From positions 1 through 64,000 of the forward strand of contig JAJAGP010000271.1 of NCBI GenBank assembly GCA_025084515.1: a stretch of DNA of 64,000 nt. The letters run 5' to 3'. Positions 21,445-32,679 of the stretch are shown in pieces. The notes beneath the pieces were generated by a model. That model saw only the letters and a program-made list of their open reading frames with translations, ran no database searches and was not told the DNA's origin. Numbering within the stretch: position 1 is the first letter of the stretch; every line of letters starts with the position of its first letter. A program made the position numbers and the translations under genes. The DNA comes from Ancistrus triradiatus (taxonomy: Eukaryota > Chordata > Actinopteri > Siluriformes > Loricariidae).

Positions 21445-22821
21445 ATGAGACGGACTCTACAACCCACACAAGTGGCTAAGGTAGTGCAGCTCATCCATGA
21501 TGGCACATCAATGCGAGCTGTGGCAAGAAGGTTTGCTGTGTCTGTCAGTGTAGTGTTCAGACGCTGGAGGCGCTACCAGAAGACAGGCCAGTACACCAGG
21601 AGACGTGGAGGAGGCCATAGGAGGGCAACAACCCAGCAACAGGACCGCTACCTCTGCCTTTGTGCAAGGAGAAAGAGGAGGAGCACTGCCAGAGCTCTGC
21701 AAAATGACCTCCAGCAGGCCACAAATGTGTATGTGTCTGCACAAACGGTTAGAACGGTTAGATGGTATGAAGGCCCGACGTCCACAGATGGGGGTTGTGC
21801 TCACAGCCCAACACCGTGCAGGATGCTTGGCATTTGCCAGAGAACACCAGGATTGACAAATTCGCTACTGGCGCCCTGTGCTCTTCACAGATGAAAGCAG
21901 GTTCACACTGAGCACATGTGACAGACGTGACAGAGTCTGGAGACGCCATGGAGAGTGATCTGCTGCTTGCAACATCCTTCAGCATGACCGGTTTGGCAGT
22001 GGGTCTGTAATGGTGTGGGGTGGCATTTCTTTGGAGGGCCGCACAGCCCTCCATGTGCTTGCCAGAGGTAGCTTGACTGCCATTAGGTACAGAGATGAGA
22101 TCCTCAGACGCCTTGTGAGACCATATGCTGGTGTGGTTGGCCCTGGGTTCCTCCTAATGCATTACAATGCTAGACCTCATGTGGCTGGAGTGTGTCAGCA
22201 GTTCCTGCAAGATGAAGGCATTGAAGCTATGGACTGGACCGCCCCGTTCCCCAGACCTGAATCCAATTGAGCACATCTGGGACATCATGTCTCGCTCCAT
22301 CCACCAACGTCACGTTGGCACCACAGACTGTCCAGGAGTTGGACAGTGTCTGGAGACAGAGTCTGGAGACGCCGTGGAGAGCGATCTGCTGCCTGCAACA
22401 TCCTTCAACATGACAGGTTTTGGCAGTGGGTCAGTAAATGGTGTGGGGTGGCATTTCTCTCTGACTGCCATTAGTACCCGAGATGAGATCCTCAGACCCC
22501 TTGTGAGACCATATGCTGGTGCGGTTGGCCCTGGGTTCCTCCTAATGCAGGACAATGCTAGACCTCATGTGGCTGGAGTGTGTCAGCAGTTCCTGCAAGA
22601 TGAAGGCATTGAAGCTATGGACTGGCCCGCCCGTTCCCCAGACCTGAATCCGATTGAGCACATCTGGGACATCATGTCACGTTGCACCACAGACTGTCCA
22701 GGATGCTTTAGTCCAGGTCTGGGAGGAGATCCCTGAGGAGACCATCCGCCACCTCATCAGGAGCATGCCCAGGCGTTGTAGGGAGGTCATACAGGCACGT
22801 GGAGGCCACACACAATACTGA
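21445..22821 (+). pseudogene. Tc1-D transposase pseudogene
   Basis: The start ATG at 21445 gives MRRTLQPTQVAKVVQLIHDG, a helix-turn-helix start, followed by SMRAVARRFAVSVSVVFRRW. The reading frame is then lost near 21760. Later fragments give TDESRFTL (first catalytic D), VWGGISLEGRTALHVLARGS and, twice, the block with MQDNARPH or MHYNARPH followed by SPDLNPIEHIWD (second D and E). In the first copy the PxRSPD part is frameshifted and the MQDN aspartate is changed (MHYN). The second copy keeps QDN and E but lacks about 50 bases upstream. The stop is at 22819-22821. Confidence 0.85.
21931..22702 (+). repeat. Tandem duplication within Tc1-D transposase
   Basis: The segment beginning CAGAGTCTGGAGACGCC starts at 21931 and again at 22357, and both copies run to CACAGACTGTCCAGGA (about 22336 and 22702). 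The copies differ by small deletions and substitutions. Confidence 0.85.
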
Positions 22822-22985
22822 GCCTCATTTTGACTTGTTTTAAGGACATTACATCAAAGTTGGATCAGCCTGTAGTGTGTTTTTCCACTTTAATTTTGTG
22901 TGTGACTCCATTCAGATCTAGGATGTGTTATTTGAGTGATCCCTTTATTTTTTTGAGCAGTGTAGAAAGATCAGACAGACAGACA

Positions 22986-23345
22986 AAAGTTTGGGGACAC
23001 CCAAAAAATACATCCAAACATGGGTATTAGTTATGGAGTTTGTCTCCCACCTTTGTTGCTACAACAGCCTTATTTGTTCTAAGAGGGCTTTCCCCAACAT
23101 TTTGGACCATGACTGTGACATGTTAGACAATAATCCCTGGCTCACTTTTGGCATTCCAGTGCATTTTCAAGGTGCCTAAGTTGACGTCAAGGTTCTGTGC
23201 AACCCAGCCAAGTTCTAAATCAAACTTTGTGGACTTTTCTCCACAGGGCAGAAAATTGATCAACTGACTTGTTGGAAGCGGAAACCTATAAATGTGCCAT
23301 AAGGAGATTCACTGAAGTATCAGAAGACAGTTTGTCTATGGAGAA
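22986..23345 (-). mobile_element. Degraded Tc1/mariner-like remnant (Tc1-J)
   Basis: AAAAGTTTGGGGACACCC on the left is an end like those of elements starting AAAGTATGTGGACACC. Interior blocks AGGGCTTTCCCCAACATTTT, GCAGAAAATTGATCAACTGA and CTTGTTGGAAG fit the same element on the minus strand. The middle is deleted and no frame survives. Confidence 0.55.
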
Positions 23346-23599
23346 TCCAGAAATGATTTACATTATTTATATATATTATGAATGGGTTACAAGTGAGTGT
23401 TGCTGAAATGTTCTCACGTCACCCCACTGCTACATTCTCTTTGCTGGCTCCCTGTAGCTGCCTGCATCATATTCGAAAGCCTGAGAAGAGAATAGCAGTC
23501 AATTGTTTTTCCCTGTTAGCCAATCTGAGTGCAGATTTTATGTAGGCATGTAAAGAAAGGACTGATTTCTTCTGTCTGAATGGATTGTTGATGTTTAAC

Positions 23600-23790
23600 G
23601 TTAATTAACGTTTTCCTCAGACAGACACATTGTACTTGGCTGGTCTCTGCAACAGCTTCCGAGTCCACCTTACCCCAAGACCGAAACGAGACCGAGTCCA
23701 AATGAGTTTGAGCTCGAGATGAGCCCGAGACCTCTTGTTTATGGTCTGAGACTGGACTCGAGTACAACACTACCACACACTTTTGCCTCT
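23600..23790. mobile_element. End fragment of a fish hAT-like repeat
   Basis: Repeated GAGACCGAGTCCAAATGAG and GAGCCCGAGACC motifs, ending GACTGGACTCGAGTACAACA plus CTAC, resemble the end of a common hAT-type repeat. The opposite end was not found. A similar end lies at 43411-43480. Confidence 0.5.
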
Positions 23791-23800
23791 ATAATGTAAA

Positions 23801-23855
23801 TAGATAGATAGACAGATAGATATGGTTATGTGGATGGAGAGACAGACAGACAGTT
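23801..23855. repeat. GATA/GACA microsatellite
   Basis: ATAGATAGATAGACAGATAG, then GGAGAGACAGACAGACAG. Confidence 0.9.
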
Positions 23856-25297
23856 CACTCAGCAACCCACAGATGAATGTTAAATTTTATTTAATCACCA
23901 TTTGTGGTTTAAGACCTCTTAATACAGTTCAGTTCATTCTCTAATTATAGGCTGTGTTAGTGCTCTCCTGGAACCGTAAGCCTAAGCCTCTGACATGGAC
24001 CTTGGAGGAATCCCAGTTTCCCTCCTTTATATTGGTAATACTATTGTAATAACACCTTTATGTATATTACTTATGATAATAGCATCTATGGATAATCTCC
24101 AGAAGATATATGACTTTTGGCCATTAATATCCCTCAAAGAGATCTACACAAGTGAAAGCATATCTAGCTGGATGGAATAAGGTTCTACTTGTCTGTGCTT
24201 ACAGATCACAGGAGTCACGTTACAGTTCGAAATAATTAGACTGCATAATTGCGTGGTGGTTCGTGACAAAGTTGCATTTAGGACTATAATGACACACTGA
24301 ACACTTAGACGAATGCCTTTGTTGTTTGACAATTGGCCATATCTGTGCTCCTACACCTAGGTGCCGGGTAATGTGTCACAACGTGCTCTTTTGGCTCCAG
24401 GTAGGCTCCCTAATTGCAGTCATTTTCCCAACTCTGGCTCGCAGAGGTGTGGGAGATACAGCACTTTGGGACCTCGGGGCACGTCGGGGTCAACCGCAAA
24501 GCACAGTCACCTACTATTCATCCATCCATCCATCCATCTCATCCATTCAGGGGACGCTTGGGTTTCTCCAGACAGTTTTCTGAAGCTAGATCGTGATGGA
24601 GGACGTGCATGCACATCAGCACTGTGACAGCCTCTGGCTCGAACGCAGATCGACGCCGCAAAGCTGGATTCCAGGAAGTCCACGAGATTGCTCTCACAAC
24701 CACATTTAACAGCTGACAACATTTTAGCATCCCATTATGGTTATCTGTCTGCCTTTTAACAGAGCTCAATGCTAAATTACCAGTAACAGTGAGCAGTCTA
24801 ACTACAGTGTGACAACAGAAAGCTGAACAGAAAAAAAAACAGAAACGGAGGGTGTTTATGTCTGTTTCAATTTATTGAGGAGAGAATACAACAAAACAAA
24901 CACTGGATGAAACAACACAAAGCTCAACAACTGCCTGAACTGTGAAACAATATGCTCTGTTTAATGCTCCAGCCTTACATGGCTGCTACGCTTTGCTGAT
25001 AGCATAACATGCTCCACAGTGTTAGCATCCAAGCAGTGATGTGGCTGTTTGTCACTGCTCCTAGCAACAGTATATGAAAGTTAATGTTTGTTAGACTTTT
25101 CTAAATGTTTTTTTGGCTAAATTTAACTCTGTAAGACTGTAACTACAATGGACAAGTTTCTGCACACTCATCATTAGCTTTTTGGTATGACATGAAGCCC
25201 AAACCTGGAAATTTCCAACTTTCTGGCATTTTCACTTGGGAGTAGGTGACACCAGGTAATTATTTATTTGAATTACAATTAGGATTATTCTTGTCTA
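23856..25297. other. No recognisable gene; CATC microsatellite
   Basis: Overlapping short frames near 24326-24770 show no known motif. A CATC run lies at about 24518-24540. An oligo-A tract is at 24830-24840. Confidence 0.5.
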
Positions 25298-26838
25298 CAG
25301 TCATGCTTGAAAGTTTGTGAAATCTTTAGAATTTTCTATATTTCTGCATAAATTACCTAAAACATCATCAGATTTTCACACAAATCCTAAAAGTAGATAA
25401 AGAGAACCCAATTAAACAAATGAGACAAAAATATTATACTTGGTCATTTATTTATTGCGGAAAATTATCCAATATTACATATTAGTGAGTGGCAAAAGTA
25501 TGTGAACCTTTGTTTGTCAGTATCTGGTGTGACCCCCCTGTGCAGCAATAACTGCAGCTAAATGTTTCCTGCAACTGTTGATCAGTCCTGCACACCGGCT
25601 TAGAGGAATTTTAGCCCATTCCTGTGTACAGAACAGCTTCAGCTCTGGGATGTTGGTGGGTTTCCTCACAGTAACTGCTCACTTCAGGTCCTTCCACAAC
25701 ATTTCAACTGGATTAAGGTCAGGACTTTGACATGGCCATTCTAAAACATGAACTTTATTCTTCTTTAACCATTCTTTGGTAGAACGGCTTGTGTGCTTAG
25801 GGTCGTTGTCTTGTTGCATGACCCACCTTCTCTTGAGATTCAATTCATGGACAGATGTCCTGACATTTTCCTTTAGAATTCTCTGATATAATTCAGAATT
25901 CATTGTTCCATCAATGATGGCAAGCTGTCCTGGCCCAGACACAGCAAAACAGGCCCAAACCATGATACTACCACCACAATGTTTCACAGCTGGCATAAGG
26001 TTCTTCTTTCTCCAAACATAACACTTTTCTTTTAAACCAAAAAGTTCTATTTTGGTCTCATCATTCCACAAAACATTCTTCCAATAGCCTTGCTTGTCCA
26101 CGTGATCTTCAGCAAACTGCAGACAAACAGCAATGTTCTTTTTGGAGAGCAGTGGCTTTTTCCTGATGGTGGACTCATGAGCATTAACATTACCCAATGT
26201 GAGAGAGGCCTTCAGTTGCTTAGAAGTTACCATGGGGTCCTTTGTGATCTTGCCAATTATTACACGCCTTGGTCTTGGAGTGATCTTTGTTTTTCGACCA
26301 CTCCTGGGGAAGGTAACAATGGTCTGGAATTTTTTCCATTTTTACACAATCTGTCTGACTGTGGATTCGGGGAGTCCAAACTCTTTAGGGATAATTTTGT
26401 AACCTTTTCCAGCGTGATGAGCATCAACAACTCTTTTTTTGAGGTCCTCAGAAATCTCCTTTGTTCGTGCCATGATACACGTCCACAAACGTGTTGTGAA
26501 GAGCAGACTTTGATAGATCCCTGTTCTTTAAATAAAACAGGGTGCCCACTCACACCTGATTGTCATCCCATTGATTGAAAACACCTGACTGTAATTTCAC
26601 CTTCAAATTAACTGCTAATCCTAGAGGTTCAAATACTTTTGCCACTCACTAACATGTAGTATGGGATCATTTTCCTCAATAAATAAATGACCAAGTATAA
26701 TATTTTTGTCTCATTTGTTTAACTGGGTTCTCTTTATCTACTTTTAGGACTTGTGTGAAAATCTGATGCTGTTTTAGGTCATATTTATTCAGAAATATCA
26801 AAAATTCTAAAGGGCTCACAAACTTTCAAGCACCACTG
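25298..26838 (-). mobile_element. Tc1-A, full-length copy
   Basis: It starts CAGTCATGCTTGAAAGTTTG after TA (25296-25297) and ends CAAACTTTCAAGCACCACTG before TA (26839-26840). At 1541 bp it is the most complete Tc1-A copy in the window. Inverted terminal repeats reach about 200 bases inward. The transposase lies on the minus strand. Confidence 0.93.
25517..26473 (-). pseudogene. Tc1-A transposase, nearly full length, frameshifted
   Basis: The start ATG (complement of 26471-26473) opens MARTKEISEDL-type sequence with a helix-turn-helix region. Frames then shift within about 26240-26410. From 26233 a 184-codon frame is open: ASLTLGNVNAHESTIRKKPL, ENVRTSVHELNLKRRWVMQQ and so on. It carries the three catalytic positions: NDETKIELFG (first D), MQQDNDPKHT (second D) and SPDLNPVEMLW (E). 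The C-terminal block PELKLFCTQEWAKIP-like continues past 25679 in another frame to a stop at 25517-25519. Expected length is about 318 residues. A small deletion of the KENTAFQ stretch is seen in the middle. Inactive as it stands. Confidence 0.88.
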
Positions 26839-26904
26839 TAAATGTTCGCTTTTTGTACAGTTCAGAGTGTAGTTCCAGTACAATGCAAAACTTAGATGTA
26901 AACT

Positions 26905-27032
26905 AATTCTACGATGGATTGGTGCCTTGTCTAGGGTTGTTCCTGCTTTGCACTCTGTGTTGCCAGCTAGACACTAGCTTGCATGACCCTGACTAGGATT
27001 AGTCGCTAAGTAGCTAAGACACTGAATGAAAG
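26905..27032 (-). repeat. L2-tail/SINE-like repeat fragment
   Basis: CTACGATGGATTGGTGCCTT, CACTCTGTGTTGCCAGC and CATGACCCTGACTAGGATTA in reverse orientation, ending with GAATGAAAGAATGAAAG. Confidence 0.7.
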
Positions 27033-27218
27033 AATGAAAGCTAGTTGTGTACTCAAAGTTAATACTGTTACACCTACAGTGTACATAAAAGTCTAAACTA
27101 AAAAGCTGACCAATTTAGTTCCAAGAAGTATTAAAATAGTACACTTACAAGTACTACTAAACCATTGATATGTGTATACCTACTACATAAAGAATACTTG
27201 CAAAATATGCTTGATCTA

Positions 27219-27775
27219 CAGTGATGTTTCCACCCCCATGCTTCACAGTAGGTATGGTGTGCTTGGGATGCAACTCAGTATTCAAGCACAACGAGTTGAG
27301 TTTTTACCAAAAAATTTATCTGACCACATGATATTTTCCCAATCCTCTTCTGGATCATCCATATGCTCTCTGGCAAACTTTAGGCGGGTCTGGACATGTA
27401 CTGGCTTAAGCAGGGGGACACGCCTGGCGCTGCAGGATCTGAGTCCCTCTCGGCGTGGTGTGTTATTGATGGTAGCCTTATTACTTTGGTCCCAGCTTTC
27501 TGCAGGTCATTCATCAGGTCCCTCCGTGTAGTTCTGGGATTTTTTCTCACCGTTCTCATTATCATTTTGACCCCACGGGATGAGATCTTGCGTGGTGCCC
27601 CAGATCGAGGTAGATAATCAGTGGTCTTGTATGTCTTCCATTTTCTTACAATTGCTCCCACAGTTGATTTATTCACACCAACCTGCTTGCCTGTTGTAGA
27701 TTCACTCTACACAACCTGGTGCACGTCTAAAATTTTCTTCCTGGTGACCTTCGACAGCTCTTTGGTCTTGGCTAT
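27219..27775 (-). pseudogene. Tc1-E transposase N-terminal pseudogene, copy 1
   Basis: The expected start codon (complement of 27773-27775) reads ATA instead of ATG when compared with the copy at 53364. Downstream, the frame ending at 27380 reads MNKSTVGAIVRKWKTYKTTD, then RSGAPRKISSRGVKMIMRTV and KNPRTTRRDLMNDLQKAGTK, the paired-like DNA-binding domain. A frameshift follows near VIRLPSITHH. The first-aspartate region (WSDET) is reduced, and no second or third catalytic residue is present. Confidence 0.8.
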
Positions 27776-28089
27776 GGTTGAGTTTGAAGTCTGACTTTTT
27801 GAAGTTGTGGACAGGTGTCTTTTATACAGATAACGAGGTCAAACAGGTGCCATTAATACTGGTAACGAGTGGAGAACAGAAGATCTTCTTAAAGAAGAAG
27901 TTACAGGTCTGTGAGAGCCAGGGTTACTCAATTAAATTCGTAAAAAATCCTACAATGTGATTTTTTTTTTCTCATTTTGTCTTTCATAGTTCAAGTGTAC
28001 CTATGATGAAAATTACAGACCTCTCTCATTTTTTTAAGTTGGAGAACTTGCACAATCAGTGGCTGACTAAATACTTTTTTGCCCCACTG
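27219..28089 (-). mobile_element. Tc1-E copy 1, truncated at its 3' side
   Basis: The right end reads inward as CAGTGGGGCAAAAAAGTATT after TA (28090-28091). The element contains the minus-strand transposase N-terminal half and its 5' leader. Similarity begins abruptly near 27219 (GTGATGTTTCCACCCCCATG), so the C-terminal half and other terminal repeat are absent. Confidence 0.88.
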
Positions 28090-28091
28090 TA

Positions 28092-28729
28092 CTTAAGGTC
28101 AATTAATAACATGGACTTTTTTGTAAGGGAAAGTCAGCAAGGAAAATGAATGATGTTACCAAGTACCAATTTAAGATACAGGATATAACATGATATTTAT
28201 ACTATAAAGGTGATTTGGCACTTTAATTTGTTCTATACAAAGTCACAGTTTTGTGTGAATTACAATGATTGAAATACATTCCAGTTGCGTTTGGAAGCAA
28301 ACAACCTTGGATCTTGGACTGTGTTCCCAATCTTGCTGCGCAGGATTTATGAATGCCCCTGTGGACATTAATCAATGGGGACAAACTGTGACTCCAGAAA
28401 GGCCAAAATAAAACATAGATCAGAATCCATAAACACTTCTCTGCACTCAAAAATGTGTGCCTAAATATGCAGAAACAGGGAGTATGTTCTAAATATATCA
28501 CTCCTCTGGCACGTAGAGCTGTCTGAGGAATGCAGTTAGTATTTGTCGTAATAGCTTTAAATATGCTACTGAATTTTTAATAATGCTTTATTATGGGTTG
28601 TATTTATAAAATACCGACTAGAGCCGCTGTGCCATCGGGTTAAGAGAAGCCAGTTGACGTAGTTTGGAAATCTAGGATATCCTCCGATTTGTTCCCTCTA
28701 GGACCTGCTGGAGGATTATACACTCACTG
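28092..28729. other. No recognisable gene
   Basis: A 92-codon minus frame at 28223-28501 shows no known motif. AT-rich overall. Confidence 0.5.
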
Positions 28730-28730
28730 A

Positions 28731-29430
28731 TCACTTTATTAGGTACATCTTCTTGTTTCTGCACTCGTTGTCCATTTTATCAGTTACACTTACCATATAG
28801 ATTCACTTTGTAGTTCTACAATTACAGGCTGTAGTCCATTTTTTTTACATGCTTTGGTCGTCCCCTTTGCTGTGTTCTCTAATGTTCAGGACCCCCACAG
28901 GATCACCACAGATTGGGTACTATTTGGGTGGTGGATCATTCTCAGCCTTGCAGTGACACTGATGTGGTGGTGGTGTGTTAGTGTGTGCTGATATGAGTGG
29001 ATCAGACACAGCAGTGCTGCTGGAGTTTTAAACACTGTGTTCACCAACTGTGCACTCCATTAGACCCATCTACCATATTGTTCCACCTTGTAGATGTAAA
29101 GTCAGAGACGGTAGCCCATCTGTTGTTGCACAGTTTGTGTTAGTCATCCTCTAAATATTCATCAGGGCTCACAGGATGATGGTGGGCTGTTTTCAGTCCA
29201 GCAGTGGCACTGAGGTGTTTAAAAACTCCGGAAGCACTATACCAGCACAACACACGCCATGTTACATCAGGGTCACTGCAGGTCTGAGAATGATCCAGCA
29301 CTCTAATAGGACCTGATCTGTGCTGGTCCTGTCAAGGTATCAAGGTATGTAGAGAAACAGATGGACTACAGTCTGTAATTGTAGAACTACAAAGTGCTTC
29401 TTTGGGGTGAGTGGAACTGAGAAAATGGGC
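28731..29430. repeat. Palindromic MITE with long inverted arms
   Basis: The left arm begins ACACTCACTGATCACTTTAT and carries CACTTTGTAGTTCTACAATT, GGTGGTGTGTTAGTGTGTGC and GAGTGGATCAGACACAGCAG. From about 29220 the same motifs return in reverse complement, ending GTAGAACTACAAAGTGCTTC. Arms are about 250-300 bases and diverged. The outermost right end is lost where a SINE begins. No protein is encoded. Confidence 0.75.
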
Positions 29431-29431
29431 A

Positions 29432-29583
29432 AGCGGTTAAGCAGATAAGATACTGAACTCTGAACCAGAAGCTATAGGCTTGAAATCCCACCTCTGCCAA
29501 GCTGCCACTGTTGGGTCCTTGAGCAAGGCCCTTAACCCACAATGGATAAGGGCATTTGCTAAATGACAAATGTAAATGCAATG
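29432..29583 (+). repeat. tRNA-type SINE-like repeat, copy 2
   Basis: AGCGGTTAAGCAGATAAGAT, GCCACTGTTGGGTCCTTGAG, CAAGGCCCTTAACCCACAAT and GGATAAGGGCATTTGCTAAA. It abuts the truncated MITE and lies opposite to the SINE that follows at 29661. Confidence 0.8.
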
Positions 29584-29660
29584 TGCAAGGGCAAAGAAGA
29601 CCATCTCGTGTGGTCCGAACTGTTAAAAGAACATGTGATCACATGAGAGGACATTTAAAC

Positions 29661-29707
29661 ATGCATACATTTAGCAGATGCCCTTATCCAGAGCAACTTA
29701 CAACTTA
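29661..29707 (-). repeat. SINE copy 3, first part (split by Tc1-C)
   Basis: TTAGCAGATGCCCTTATCCA then GAGCAACTTACAACTTA is the SINE tail in reverse. The rest of the same SINE resumes at 31264. Confidence 0.85.
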
Positions 29708-31263
29708 CAGTGGAGGAAGTAAGTATTTGATCCCCCACTGACTTTAAAAGTTTTAATACAAAAAAATAAATGAAATGTCTCATAATTTTATGCCAGCTTT
29801 ATTTTAACAGTGGTACATAGAATATCAAAAGAAAACCTGAGAAAATTACATGAAATGAGAAATAAAAATTGATTTTAATTTGATTGGAGGAAATAAGTAT
29901 TTGACCCCCTAGTAAAACATCATTTAATACTTGGTGCCAAAACCCTTGTTGGCAAACACAGCAGTCAAACATTTCTTATAGTTTTTTATAAGGTTTGTAC
30001 ACACTTCAGGAGTAATTTTGGCCCACTCCTCTCTGCAGATTATCTCCAAAACCTTAAGGTTTTTAGGCATGCATTTGGAAACGCGAAGCTTCAGCTCTCT
30101 CCATAGATTTTCTATGGGATTGAGGTCAGGAGACTGGCTAGGCCATTCCATGACCTAGATATGCTTCTTATGGAGCCACTCCTTTGTATGTTTTGGGTCA
30201 TTGTCCCATCCACGACGAATTTTCAATTCCCTGGCGGAGGCAAGGAGGTTGTCACCCAGGATTTTGCGATACATGGCCCCGTTCATCTTCCCATCGATGC
30301 GGTGAAGTTCGCCTGTGCCCTTAGAAGAAAAACACCCCCAAAACGTAATACTTCCACCACCATGCTTGATGGTGGGGATGTTGTTCTTAGGGTCATATTC
30401 TGTATTTTTCTTCCTCCAAACACGTCGAGTTGAGTTGAGGCCAAAAAGTCTCATCTGACCACAACACCTTCTCCCAGTCTCTCTCGGAGTCATTAATATG
30501 TTCACTGGAAAACTTAGGGTGGGCCTGGACGTAAGCCTTCTTGAGCAGAGGAACCTTGCGTGCACTGCAGGATTTTAAACCATTACGTCTCAGTGTATTA
30601 CCAATGGTTTTTTTGGAGACTGTGGTCCCAGCTGCCTTGAGATCATTACCCAGCTCCTCCCGTGTAGTTCTTGGCTGATTTTTAGCCTTTCTCATGATCA
30701 GTGAGACTCCACAAGGTGATATCTTGCATGGAGCTCCAGACCTGAGTCGATTGATAGTAATGTTGTAATTCTTCCACTTCCGAATAATTGCACCAACAGT
30801 TGTCACCGTCTCATCCAGCTTCTTAGTTATGGCTTTGTAGCCCATTCCAGCCTTGTGTAGGTCAACAATTTTGTCCCTAACATCTTTAGACAGCTCTTTA
30901 GTCTTTCCCATGGTGGAGATGTTGGAGTGTCACTGAGTCTGTTGGCAGGTGGCCTTTTATACAGGTGACAATTTGGGACAGGTGTCTCTCATGCAGGTAA
31001 CGACTTCACTGACATTAGGGTATGTCAGTGGTCTGTGGGAGCCAACATTAGTCATGGTTTTCAGGGGATCAAATACTTATTTCCCTCAATGAAATGCAAA
31101 TTATTTTTACTTAAATATTATTTAATTTTCTAGATTTTCTTTTTGATATTCAATCTCTAACTGTTAAAATGAAGCTACCATAAAAATCATATACTGTTTA
31201 ATTATTTGTCAGAGTACAAACTTTCAAAATCAGTGGGGGATCAAATACTTATTTCCTCCACTG
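29708..31263 (-). mobile_element. Tc1/mariner element Tc1-C, full ends, inserted in a SINE
   Basis: The left end is CAGTGGAGGAAGTAAGTATT and the right end reads inward as CAGTGGAGGAAATAAGTATT. TA flanks at 29706-29707 and 31264-31265. The length is 1556 bp. SINE sequence is on both sides and joins across the element. Confidence 0.95.
29924..30911 (-). pseudogene. Tc1-C transposase pseudogene, near full length
   Basis: The ATG at 30909-30911 opens MGKTKELSKDVRDKIVDLHK and a 172-codon frame through the DNA-binding domain (AITKKLDETVTTVGAIIRKW, RTTREELGNDLKAAGTTVSK) to VLWSDET, the first catalytic aspartate. A frameshift there moves the reading to RRVWRKKNTEYDPKNNIPTI and KHGGGSITFWGCFSSKGTGE. 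The second aspartate block is shortened (RGWDNDPKHTKEWLH), a deletion that removes the residues usually between W and QQD and after KHT. The end reads MEWPSQSPDLNPIENLWREL, with the catalytic E, and stops at 29924-29926. Two frame breaks make it inactive. Confidence 0.9.
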
Positions 31264-31400
31264 TATATAGTCTTACAGTCCAAGCAATTGTTGGTTATGG
31301 GCCTTGCTCAAGGACCCAACAATGGCTGCGGTAGGTTTTGAACCCTGGATCTTCTGGTTCATAGCCCAGTACTTTAACCGCTAGGATACCAAAGTTCCAG
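31264..31400 (-). repeat. SINE copy 3, second part
   Basis: TCTTACAGTCCAAGCAATTG, GGGCCTTGCTCAAGGACCCA, TTTTGAACCCTGGATCTTCT and CAGTACTTTAACCGCTAGGA continue the SINE begun at 29661. Confidence 0.85.
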
Positions 31401-32679
31401 CAGGGCTTGTTTGCACTGTTTACATGGGCTAGTAATGGCACTCTTATGCTCAGTTGGGGGAAGAAAACAAGCAAAAGAGTGTCATGCTCTGGGCGACATT
31501 CTGGTGTGACACGCAGGTCTGGGCGTTCATGTGGATGTCAGTTTGACGCGTGCCACAATAAGGGTGTGTATGTTTCTTTTTACCAGATCAGTTGAAACAA
31601 AGCCATCTGCCAGCAATGTATTGCATTTGTCTTCGAACCGTACAGTAATGTTTGACATCTGGCTTCTTCTCAGTGTCAAAACCCTGTAGATAAAAGCCCT
31701 GACTATGTGTCTGTGTGTGTGTGTATGTGTATGTGTGTGCACTACAGCTGTGATTAATGCTTTGACTCCTACACCATGTGCCCAGCACTGGGGATTGGGG
31801 ATTAAACCTTATTTATTTAGATTAGACATTTTCATAACATTTGAACTTGGCTGTTTACCCAGTGGCTTGCTTCGTATTCATCGCCAACGTATGTGTGACT
31901 GCTTGCGCACACTGCATCATCCAATAGTTTAGTCATGGCCTCATTCGTATGCTTACAGTTTCGGAGCTGAGAAATGTGTTTGGCGAGGCACCATGCACAG
32001 AGAGTCATTAGCTGACCTCTGTTTAGGGTTCAGCGCCGAAGGTGACTTGTAAAGTTTGCTTCTCTGGGGCAATATTTACCTCCCGGGCTTTGCTAAAGCA
32101 CCTTCAAGTGGCAGGTGTGTACGAAAAAGAGAAACACACATGCGGCGCTGGAACTGGGGCAGCCTGGTGATGATCTCAGCTCTGCTGTCATTTGCATTTT
32201 CTAGCCATGTGTTCATGACCACACGCGGGTTATGTTATGCATTACAGTATGTGTGCGATCCTCATTGTGCACACTGCAGAACTCTCTAAAACGCTTTCTT
32301 TTTTGCACTTTCATCTCGCAGCTCAAACTTATTGAAGTCTTTGATAAAACAGAAAAACAGTCCTTAATTATTAAGGAAATTAAGTCGATCCGCATTAAGT
32401 TTAATGACACATCAATGCAGATTTAAGACAACGTGAGAGGTATAAAGCATCCCTGATGTAATATGGAACTATTCCAGAGTTTAGAGGAGCAGAGATACAG
32501 TACGACTCGGTCTCAAGAGGCCAGCCTCAGCTGGAAACATCAACCAAATTAGCAGCACAGAATGGTAAAAAGCACAAGGACAAAATCGTTTTATAATTAC
32601 TGTTTTTAGTAATGTTTCAAACAATGAGGTTTTATTTTAATAATCTCAATTTGAGTACATTCATAAGCATGTAAATGAA
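31401..32679. other. No recognisable repeat or gene; GT microsatellite
   Basis: This is one of the longer stretches with no repeat I know. A GT/ATGT run is at 31702-31740. A 100-base minus-strand segment with splice-like borders is at 31584-31683 (see findings). Short frames at 32056-32426 show no motif. Confidence 0.45.

Larger units (their letters stand above)
21150..22962 (+). mobile_element. Tc1/mariner element Tc1-D with full ends
   Basis: The ends are inverted: CACTGCTCAAATAAATAAAG on the left and, read inward, CACTGCTCAAAAAAATAAAG on the right. TA flanks both sides (21148-21149 and 22963-22964). The length is 1813 bp because an internal piece of about 400 bases is duplicated. A fragment of the same left end is fused to Tc1-A at 46893. 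Confidence 0.92.

Noticed and set aside
26090..26578. 162-codon plus-strand frame
   Set aside because: Antisense shadow of the Tc1-A transposase, which lies on the minus strand.
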